A stretch of DNA of 64,000 nucleotides, from contig JAMXBD010000431.1 of assembly GCA_024138025.1 (NCBI GenBank), forward strand, positions 620,001 through 684,000, written 5' to 3'. Source of the DNA: Combretum micranthum (Eukaryota; Streptophyta; Magnoliopsida; Myrtales; Combretaceae). Shown one piece after another: positions 55,058 to 64,000 of this stretch (the stretch's first letter is position 1; each line of letters begins with the position of its first letter). Both the position numbers and the translations under genes were made by a program. The notes under the pieces are model-generated. The model was not told the DNA's origin. It did not search any database and worked only from the letters and a program-made list of their open reading frames with translations.

Positions 55058-57060
55058 TGTCACGTGTCTACTCTCAATGGTAGACATGTCAAAGCTCAAA
55101 ACTTTCTACCATCCATAAGTAAATACTATTTTTAACTCCAGTTTTTTCACACATATATAAATGGATATTGTAACAAAATTAGGTTTCAAACATGTTCACA
55201 AACTAATAGACTAAAGATCCACATGTACCATTATAACTTAACCAAGTAATAGCTCAGAATGAGTCCATCAATAGACATAAATAATCACACCTAAGCATAA
55301 GGGTCCTTGCCCTTATCTAGCCTACAATGTTATGTAATACACATAATATACTATCCATGACCAAATACATAATTGAGGATCCTATCTCCAAAGCTAAGTA
55401 CCTAAGCTATTTATTGGCTAGATAGTCGAAATCGCAAACGCCAACTTCATAGTCCACAGCCACATCATATTTAAAGTGATGAAACATGTAAGAAGTGCTA
55501 CCTAAACCTAAAAAAGAGAAAAGAGCAAGCTGGAGCCCAACAAGGTACTTCCATAAGTACAAACTTGTGAGTAAAACACAAATCATTCACATGCAAGCCT
55601 ATGTCTAATGCAGTGAATAACAAATTATTATCTTCACTTTAGGTCCAACAACTAGCATTGGGATAACTAGGTATCTCAACCACACACACATACATATAAG
55701 TACACATACATAATGTTAGGTACTCCCCAATATCCAAGAATCCATGAGTCCAAAAGTTTATGAATTTAAGAGTTCAAAACCCAAAATCAATGCATAGTTA
55801 TCTCTAGGTTCGACTTGACGTAAGGACAATGTAACACAAAGATCATCGAGATGCTAAATTGTCATCATCGATACTTCTGGTCCACTAACCATAATCAATG
55901 CATGCAACACACAACAATCATGGTCATATATGTTATTAATCAATTTAATTATCCCAACAAACGTAAGCAACACACAAGGTAAAACACATGCCTAGATACT
56001 TGATTAGTTCTAAGCACTTGAATCCACTACTATTGATGTTATCAAGATCTTAGATTATACTTCAAACTTAGAATAGAGAATGAAACTTGGTTTGTGTACT
56101 AGGGTGTGGCGATACATAGTGGTACACAGCTTGTGTATTTAGGTGTACTTTATAAGCACCACTTTTTTAAGCCATAAAGAGATACATGACGTGGTACACA
56201 AGCTTGTGTATAGGTCATATAAATCCCTTTTTTGTCGAAAACACAGATGGAATACATGACTTAATACATAGGCTCATGTATAAGTTGTGTATTTCTAGAA
56301 AATCACTATTTTTACCACAAAGAGGTACATGAGCTAATGCTCAAACTTCTGTATTGGTTATGTACTTCCAAAACTCACTATTTTTGTGTTCTTAAGGGGT
56401 ACACGACCTAGTGCATAGGCCATCCATTGGTAATGTACTTCTAGAAAACCTTGCTTTCGCACATTCCTTCCTTGTTTTCATTTCAAAATATTTTTACATC
56501 TTTCTATACCCATAATAAACACCCTTACATCATTAATTATCAGCATTTCCACACTTCTCAAAAAAAGAATTATACATTACACACTCCTCAACAATAGGAT
56601 CAATTAAAGCATTGTAACTATGGGAAAAATCTTTTACCTTCTAATTTCTTTTCTCAATTCTTCTAAAGATCTTTGGTATTTTCTATGTCTAATCGATAAT
56701 GACCATTGTTTTCTAAGGTTTCTTCAAAACTCTCCTAAGTTGGTTCTTTCTTCAATTGAATCACGTTGTTAACATCAAAATATTTCGATTTCATCATTCT
56801 TTCATTTGGTATGTTAAGAATGGTAGGAGACTCAGGAAGCAACTACTTACCTTAGGATTTTGTGATCATTCTCCTAAAAGAATAGAAGAGGTTGAGAGAG
56901 AAAGGGAGTTATTGTTATACACCTGGATAAGATGAGGAAAGACGGTTATCTTCCAATATGAACATTTACAAACCATCGTATCTTTGAAAGGTATGGTGGC
57001 TAGATAGGCTTACATCCTATTAAAATTAATATTACTAATTTGCCCTTATTATAATTTATT
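55058..57060 (-). mobile_element. Probable degraded gypsy-type LTR containing a minisatellite
   Basis: TGTCACGTGTC at 55058 would be the LTR end in minus orientation. The interior has AAAGAGCAAGCTGGAGCCC, ACATGTAAGAAGTGCTACCTA and a block of TACATGA repeats, an arrangement I associate with large gypsy LTRs of dicots. CT-rich leader-like sequence lies near 56,640-56,900. No duplication or partner LTR was found and the right edge is uncertain. Confidence 0.4.
56120..56465. repeat. Minisatellite, about five diverged units of 65-80 bp
   Basis: Each unit has TACA(T/C)GA or GTACACAG, then a GCATAGGC/ACACAAGCTTGTGTAT-type segment, then GTGTACTT or GTACTTC followed by AAAA.CACT. Units are about 70 percent alike by eye. 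Confidence 0.65.
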
Positions 57061-58402
57061 TTATTTAATTTATTTCAATTATATTATATGAAGTGAATGC
57101 TATTACTTTATATGAAAAAGGATCTAATTACGTGTTTTAAAGTGTATATTATGTGTTTGAAAGCTATGAAACCTTTTTGCCCTACAAATTTTTTAGATCT
57201 CATAATTAAAGAAATTATGCATATTAATTACTCCTTTGAAGAGGTTCAAGTGCTTGATTTATACCTATTTGTGATTATTGGTTCATATAAGTTGTAAATT
57301 AACCAAAATCAACTCTAATTGAAAGGAATTAAAACTAAAAAACCACAACATTTGAGAAAGGCTATGGTAAATGGAAAATTGCAAAAGAATTATATAATTT
57401 GTATTTCCATTTTTTGTCATTTTTTTATAATAATTTTTGAAAAATTTTCTATACCCCCTCTTTCTCCAAATTACCATAAATTACATCAAATCTCAAAATA
57501 TAAAATATATGGTTTAATACATAAATTTTGAATAGAAATTAAAACATGCATTGAACCACTGATCATGAGTTTGTGCTCATTTAATCATGAGCTTGTCCAT
57601 TTTATTAGTGTGTGTAACTGCAATGTCGTGTCTGGTTGTTAAATCTGTAGCATACGGATAATACATGCAATTCATAATGTGAGTTGCACCTTTTTGCATA
57701 AATTGAATGTTAAATGTTGTGATAGTATGTTTATGCAATTAAACATCCTTTGAGTATTTCGCTAGTTGTATAACTTGAGTGAAATGTTCATATTTGTGTT
57801 TTCATGGCATAATGGAACACGTATTGGCTAAAGTTAATGTTTTTCCCATTCCTAACTCAATTTCCTTGTTGTCCATCCCTAAGAAGATCTTCTTGATTAA
57901 CATGTGCAATATATACATGATTTTATGATTGTGCTTGTGAAGTTACAAGACCTAGTTACATTGTAGCTTGCATCCAGATGTTAGACATGCCTTTAGGTAT
58001 GGCATTTAGATGTTAGTATAATAAGTTTAGCCATGTGAACTGTAATTAGCGTCTAGATGCTAGGAGTTGGCATTTATACATTAATGCTTAGCATCCAGAT
58101 GCGAGGTATGTTCACATTGTTAAAATGTTTTTTTTATCACGATGCAGCAGGTTATCATCTACATGTTAAGGTATGGCATCCGAATGGTAGCATGATCCAT
58201 AAGCTTTTGTATTTATGTCTTGCAAGTGGCATCTAAATTGCAACCTAGGTATCCAATAGTTAAGTTACAAAAATTAGCCGTTATAAGCAATTAATGCAAG
58301 GGCAAAATCAAATAAGATGGCTGATGTCTAAATTTAATAAAGAGACTATAAATAAATGTAGTTAGGTAAGGCTCATTAAGTGGCGTTATACCTCTTTGCA
58401 TG
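57061..58402. other. Intergenic region with a small minisatellite
   Basis: No gene recognised. Open frames at 57097-57531 on both strands lack domains. Near 57,968-58,200 a motif around GCATCCAGATGTTAGG recurs at least five times (57968, 58006, 58048, 58088 and about 58155-58190) with irregular 35-60 bp spacing. Confidence 0.6.
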
Positions 58403-59126
58403 AATCTGGTAAACCCCTAGAATTTTTTTTTTTTTTGGCAATTCTTAAGTTCAAACCCTAGAATAAGAAGTCAACCGAAAATCCTAAAGTCAATAAAAAC
58501 CTATATTAAACCCTAAAATTTAGATCCAGCAATCCCACGCTCTTAAACTCTAGATAACAAAATTGAGTTAATGATCTATAATAGTTCGTAATAATATAGG
58601 GAAGCTTACAAATATCATATTCGCCAATTTCTAGTATCTTTCATATTAGAATGAGATCAGTTTTCGAAAATCGTGCCTCGATACATCGGATGGTAAAAAT
58701 ATTCCAATGACACCATTAGGTTCGTAATAATGTGAGGAATCCAAAAATATTAGTTTCGTAATTTTTCGGTAACTAAAAATTATAGATATCGTAATTATAC
58801 ATGTATTTTATTTACTATCGATAACTTATTTGTCTTATTTACTATTCATTGTCCTATCTTACTATTCATTACTATTCATCTATCTCTACTTTTTCTTACT
58901 ACATATTTTTACTACATATACTCCTATTTTCTTACTTTTTACTTTTCTAATACATCTCTAATTACAGTATATCTTACACATTACTAACTTTTCTTTACAA
59001 AATACAAACAAAATCAATTTTCTCTCTCTTTCCCTCTCTTGGCCAGCGCTATACTCTCTCTCTCCATTCCTATTATTTTTCTTTTTCAATTTATTTTATT
59101 ACACACAATTCTCCTCCATCTTCAAC

Positions 59127-59134
59127 TATAAATA
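59127..59134 (+). promoter_or_regulatory. TATA box of the solo LTR
   Basis: TATAAATA in the conserved position; about 0.7 kb of U3 upstream and 3.1 kb of LTR downstream. Confidence 0.68.
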
Positions 59135-59531
59135 TCTCCATTCCCTGCACTTCTTTCACCCATTCATTTTACATAACAAAACTCTCTCAAATTCACTCCA
59201 CAAATCCACTCTCTATAAATCCTCTCTACCAAAACTTTTTACAACAATACTCTCCCAAAATCCTTCTCTATATAAACTACTCACTACATATTACAACCCA
59301 CATAATACCAAACTCATCTACCATCTTCCTTCAACTCAAAAACATTTTTAGGTAAACTTCTACCATTACTCATTTACCCATGTCATGTAACTTAACATGA
59401 TCATGGTGTTGTTTCTTAAAACTCATATGAGTTGTAGAAGCAACAATATGTTCATGTTTTGTTCTTGCACAGGCTTAGAATTCCGATTTTATTATCTTGT
59501 TGTTATGATAATGCTGTGTTCTTTTTCTTTT

Positions 59532-59635
59532 TAGGACTAGTCCATTCTTAGTCTCGGGTTGCCTTGATGAAGCTAAGGCTCCTAATACTTGACCGGGTTA
59601 CCTTGATAAAACTAAGGTTCTCAATACTTGATATT
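59532..59635 (+). promoter_or_regulatory. Conserved hairpin leader element, solo LTR copy
   Basis: Arms TAGGACTA (59532-59539) and TAGTCTCG (59549-59556). The third pair is a G-T wobble, intermediate between the G-C and A-T seen in other copies. Two repeats of CCTTGATGAAGCTAAGGCTC type follow. The other hairpin (TAAGACTA arms) is missing in this copy. Confidence 0.52.
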
Positions 59636-62600
59636 ATTATCTTGTTTATTATTTGCTTCTTATATCTTTCCTATGTTTTCATCATTTTCATACTACATAC
59701 TCATATACATGCATCATCATAATGATATTGTCTCGACAAAATTTAAAGTGGAATTTCCTCAATAAAGGAACATGAAACTAAACTCTTTTGTTATGAAACT
59801 TGTCGCTAAATAAAGAAGTTTTTCATCAACAACTTAGAAAATGGTTTTTTTTTTTTTTTTTACAACTTCTTCTCAAACTTTCCAAAGTTTTCCTAAATGT
59901 CAACAAGAATAATTTTACCAAGAAAAATAAAGGAAATAAACACTCTCTTTTCATGATAGATAGGCTTAGTATTAATAATTTGTGATATACAAGTTTTTCA
60001 TAAAGGGCTTAAGATTAGAAACTTTTCAACTTCATAATAAAAACTAAGAAGTAAACTAATTTTCGAAGTTAAGATAAGATCAACTCACTAATTTATAAAC
60101 TCAATTAGAAAAATAAAGGTTGCAAAGTTTTTAAATGATACACCTGCTTTCAACAACTTAAGAAAATAATGAAGCATAATTTTTCTTTCAAGTAAAATTG
60201 GTAAAAGGCTTAAAAGATCAAGTTTTAGAAACAAAATTTATTTTTAAAGGAGTTAGGAAATGAAAATGTAAGAGGAAAAAGATTAGTTTATCAAAACCAT
60301 TTTCTTTTAAAACGAGAAATATATATAACTCAAACTACTATAGGTTATTAATAACTTAATAACATTTTTGGAAATTTCATTCCTTATCACTAGAAGTAAA
60401 ATTTTGTAGAAAATCAAAGTCAGGAAAAATTAACTTATTTTAGAAAAGAAATTGGAAAACAAAATAAGAATATACTCAATTATAATAACCCAAGAGTTTA
60501 TGAAGTTCTTTCAAAACAATTAGAAAAGAAAATGTTAAAATTCAAGTTTTCAACACCATGAGATAAATTGCTTTATGAAAAGTAATCATTGAGACAACAT
60601 CATTAAATTTTGCATATAATATGAGACTATATATGTGTATTTAAACGATTTTTCAATCATACAAATATCTATATTTTTACTAAAATATTTTTGGAATCAT
60701 GAAAATTTTGAAAACGATGTTTTAAGGGCTAGGAATTTCATAGAGATGTACCAACCCTTTTTGTGATCCAAAAGACTTTATGATAAAAATAATTTTAGAA
60801 ATAGATAGATTTTTTCGAGTAGATAGAAAAAAGGTATATAATATGCAAAATTTTGAGTTAAAATGAGCAAGTTATTGTTTATACGAATTTTGATGAATTT
60901 AGTGAAATAGAATTTCACATTTAAGTAGAACTTCCAAAAAAGCCATAAAAAAAAAAAAGAGTACAACTTTCAAGAAATACTCATTTTGGGTATCTCTCTT
61001 GTTTAGGTGATGTGGAGACCGAATTCATGTGTCTTGAGGCTTTCCTTGACTAGAAGTATCCACGCAAATGGTCGAGTGAGTTTATTTCTTACATTTGTAC
61101 ACTTATGATTTTACTTGTAAAATTAGTGACATTATAATTAGGAAAAGATAAAAAGGAAAGATGCATGCGCTTTACATACTTGGTTGAAATTACTATTAAA
61201 ATATCGAGGCAGGAATTGTTTATAATAATTATTTGATCTAGCATAAGAAAGATTGTCTGCAAATTCTATGATCATCCGTAAGATATTTAATCATGCCATG
61301 AGTACTTAATTAAATTAATTCATGCATATCAGCAGGTGAGTTCATTACATTTATTACTATACTTTTGGTGGGCAAAGGCTTAGTAAGGAGATTCATAGAG
61401 TTTGTAAATTCTATAAAGAAGCAAAGGATCATCTAAAATTAAATGGTGGTGAGAAAACACCTAACAAAAAGAAAAAAAAAACATATCTAGCAGCTATGTA
61501 GTGGCTCGGAAATAAACTACAAATAAGTTGGATTATATTTTTGAAAGCAAGGTAGCAGGTAAAATAAAAACTACCATTGAATTATGTTTATGATAGCAGC
61601 CTATACGGTCTGAAACACTTAACCCCAAATAAAGGGGTAAATCCATTCAACATATGATTCGAAAAATTATATGTATTGTTTGCTCATGTGCTAGTGTATC
61701 TCATATGATTGCCTAAATAAACTTGCTTGATTATTGGATGACGAGTGTTTAATTATGGAAATAAATCTCACTAAGCGTGTAGCTTATACCCTCTTAAATA
61801 TCTTTTGCAATTCTCGTACCTTTGGTTGGAACCAAGAGGTTATTTTATCCAGGTAATACTTTTAAGCCAAGATCTTATGGATAGAAGTACAAGTTAGAAA
61901 TAGAGATGAAATTCCAAGAGAAGTTTCAAAGGTGTAAATTATTTTAAGATAGACTTTATTAGACTTAGCTATCTTTGATAGGAATGCCCCTTGATGTTGT
62001 AAGACTCATTATAAATTCATGAAACCTTACTTATATTGTTATGATTTGTTTCTTAATTGTTATTATGAATAATTGCTTAAACGACATGATCTAAAGTTTG
62101 GTCCTCTATGATCATGGAAGTACACCTTACGCCCTATATTGAGACTTTTAGAATGACTAAGGATGTCATACTTAAGTCTAAATATTGAGTGTGGCGGGCT
62201 GTTACATTTAGGGTACCCTTTGGGGCGTGACAAATCTCCTTATTGAAATTGGTCTTTTATTTAAATTTGCTTTATCTTAAAAAAAGTGAGAGTTGAGTAA
62301 TGTTATTTGTGGGTTACACACCTGTCTACATTGTAAGCCCTTAGATTTTTCAATAGTTTTATGAACCTTCATCGACCGAAAATCAAACAAAAACCCTAAT
62401 AGCTATATAAATCGAAACAATGTGTTTAGATCAGATAATCTCTCGCTTTTAACCCTAGAACAATAAAATTAAGATAATCATGAATTATTGTCCGTAGTCA
62501 TATAGTGGAACAAAAAAAGATGAGACTCGTAAAAATTATGTTCGTCTGTACCCGAACGAGATCAGTTTTCAAAATCAGAGTCCGGATTCATGAAATAGAA

Positions 62601-63340
62601 AATATATTCTGATAATACCATTAGACTTGTAATTATATGAGGATTCATAATATAACAGTTTTAGAATTTTTTGGCAACTAAAAATATCAGATAAATCCTT
62701 TTTACGCGTATTTTTATTACTATTGATAATCTAATTGTCTTGTCCACTATTCATTACTATTCTCTACTATTCATATATCTCTATTTTTCCTTACAACCTA
62801 ATCTTACAATCTATACACCTATTTTTTTTTACAATTTTCATTTCTAATACAACTTCATATCTCTCACATCTTACTTTTCATTAACAAAAATACAAAAAAA
62901 TAAATTTTTCTCCCTCCTTCTCCAAGAAGTGGCACCAGCCCTCCCTCTTTCACTCTCCATTTATTTTAATTCTTATTAAATTAATTATTAGAAATTATCC
63001 TTCGCTTTTTCCTGTAAATATCGTCTCTTTCTTCCATTTTTTTCATACGTTTCTTGCAATACCATTACTATCTCAAAATCTCTCCAAAAGTTCTCTTAAA
63101 GTTCTCTTTATTTCTTCTTCTTCTATAGGTAATAATCAAAGCTTTCTTTATGTTCATTTACTTAGTATGAATATAGTGTGTGTTTTCTAAACCCATGAAA
63201 GTTAGGAAAGCAAAATTATGTTCATACTTTGTTCTTATGCATAAATCTATTTTTCTTTTATGCTATTCATATTTATATCTAACTAAATATATATGTGTAG
63301 TTATATATATCTTTTAAAGCATATAAGCTCGCTTGTTATT

Positions 63341-63400
63341 GCAATTTATTTATTTTCATTGCAATTTATTTACCTTCCTTGCAATTTATTTACTTTCATT
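63341..63400 (+). repeat. Three tandem 20-bp units in the LTR
   Basis: GCAATTTATTTATTTTCATT and two close variants in direct tandem. A looser form is seen at the equivalent place near 42,714-42,775. Confidence 0.85.
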
Positions 63401-63404
63401 TTAT

Positions 63405-63572
63405 TTTAAGATTAGTCTTTGTAGTCTTAGACTTATCCTCAACAAGTGAAAACAATTTTCTTTTTCTTTTGGGACTAGTCTATTCTTAGTCCCGGGAAGT
63501 CTTGGAGAAGCTAAGGCTCCCAATACTTGATTAAGAAGCCTTGATGAAGCTAAGGCTCCCAATACTTGATAA
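63405..63572 (+). promoter_or_regulatory. Conserved hairpin and tandem-repeat leader element, terminal LTR copy
   Basis: First hairpin arms are TAAGATTA and TAGTCTTA (one U-G wobble replaces a C-G pair). Second hairpin arms are TGGGACTA (63470-63477) and TAGTCCCG (63487-63494) with a loop like the other copies. Two direct units containing GAAGCTAAGGCTCCCAATAC follow (63507-63570). Confidence 0.6.
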
Positions 63573-64000
63573 TTATTATTATGTTTATTTGTTTCTTATA
63601 TTCATTATTATCTTACCTTGTGATATTCTTATCTTTTTATAAACTTCATAATCATATTTATGCATGGCTAATGTGTTGTTGTCCGAATAAAAGAGATCTT
63701 TTTACGAAAGACTAAACTCTTAAAATTTTATTACTTAACAAATATTTTTCACCAAAACTTAGAAGGATATTTTTAACAAATTCCTTTCAAAAATTTATAT
63801 AAGCCCATCATGAAAGTTCAAACTATTGGTAAAGAAATTTCCTCAAAGTCTAAAATACTTTCCTTTCAAATGACATCATGGAAATCTTGTTGATAACTTG
63901 ATACTATTTTATCAACTTTCCAAACTAAGAACTAAACAAGTTTTCAAGTTAAGGTAAAAATAAACTTACAAGTCTTAAGAAACCAAAATTTGTCACAAAT

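Larger units (their letters stand above)
58408..62232 (+). mobile_element. Solo LTR of the large-LTR gypsy family, plus orientation
   Basis: Starts GGTAAACCCC (family TGTAAACCCC, with the first base changed) and ends TTTGGGGCGTGACA. It is flanked by the 5-bp duplication AATCT (58403-58407 and 62233-62237). Length is 3825 bp, about 0.5 kb shorter than the complete element's LTRs. It has a TATA box at 59127-59134, a donor-like TTTTTAGGTAAA at 59345-59356, the CATGTCATGTAAC block at 59383, the first hairpin at 59532-59556 and two CTTGAT.AA.CTAAGG units. No coding sequence. Confidence 0.9.
62332..64000 (+). mobile_element. LTR of the large-LTR family, plus orientation, runs off the window
   Basis: Starts TGTAAGCCCTTAG after TACAT, 99 bp beyond the preceding solo LTR. 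It carries U3 sequence with the ATTACTATTGATAATC block, a degraded TATA box (TGTAAATA, 63013-63020), a donor-like CTATAGGTAATAA (63123-63135), both hairpins and two CTAAGGCTCCCAATACTTGA units. No polypurine tract precedes it, so it is a 5' LTR or another solo LTR. The rest is outside the window. Confidence 0.82.

Overview
This is a repeat-dense, AT-rich piece of a plant nuclear genome, most likely a flowering plant. The evidence is the set of plant-type transposon families present: Ty1/copia elements primed by initiator tRNA-Met, an Athila-like Ty3/gypsy element with a tRNA-Asp-type primer site, a CACTA element with TAGTG/CACTA ends, and hAT- and Mutator-like miniature elements. I find no intact cellular gene, no tRNA gene and no CRISPR array. 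Every recognisable protein-coding stretch is retrotransposon gag or pol, and all are broken by stops, frameshifts or nested insertions.

Left third (1-23.5 kb). A minus-strand copia element (A) has its gag split into three pieces (1211-2759, 9113-9315, 22503-22580). Solo LTR 2765-9107 (duplication TTTAG) sits inside it and itself carries a CACTA element at 6282-8260 that contains a 5S rRNA-like sequence. A hAT-like element lies at 9316-10266. A complete 12.2-kb gypsy element lies at 10270-22497 (duplication TATGT). That element has 4.3-kb LTRs, a 3.6-kb interior, gag remnants and no pol, the structure of a LARD (large retrotransposon derivative). Removing the solo LTR and the hAT each restores the gag reading frame at its site. 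The order of events is therefore copia A, then the hAT and the solo LTR, then the LARD (inside the hAT) and the CACTA (inside the solo LTR).

Middle (25.4-40 kb). A plus-strand copia element (B) keeps a primer site, gag, the end of integrase, RT and RNase H. Its RT is broken by a miniature inverted-repeat element (28994-29368). Its RNase H is split by a 9.5-kb composite of Athila-like sequence (30105-39594, duplication ATTTA). Within the composite one complete LTR has a polypurine tract on one side and a primer site on the other, and a solo copia-type LTR (31220-32854, duplication GAAGA) is nested in it.

Right part (41.7-64 kb). More LTRs of the same large-LTR family appear: an inverted pair of fragments (41762-45102), a solo LTR (58408-62232, duplication AATCT) and another LTR running off the window end (from 62332). 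Between them lie a copia-type LTR with a 294-bp tandem duplication, miniature elements, minisatellites, and two stretches (47.4-48.0 and 53.7-54.6 kb) that look more like single-copy regulatory DNA than transposon.

The large-LTR family makes up roughly one third of the window. Its copies share a TATA box, a splice-donor-like site and a pair of hairpins in the transcribed leader. One hairpin stem shows compensatory base changes between diverged copies. This is the best candidate here for an undescribed functional element.
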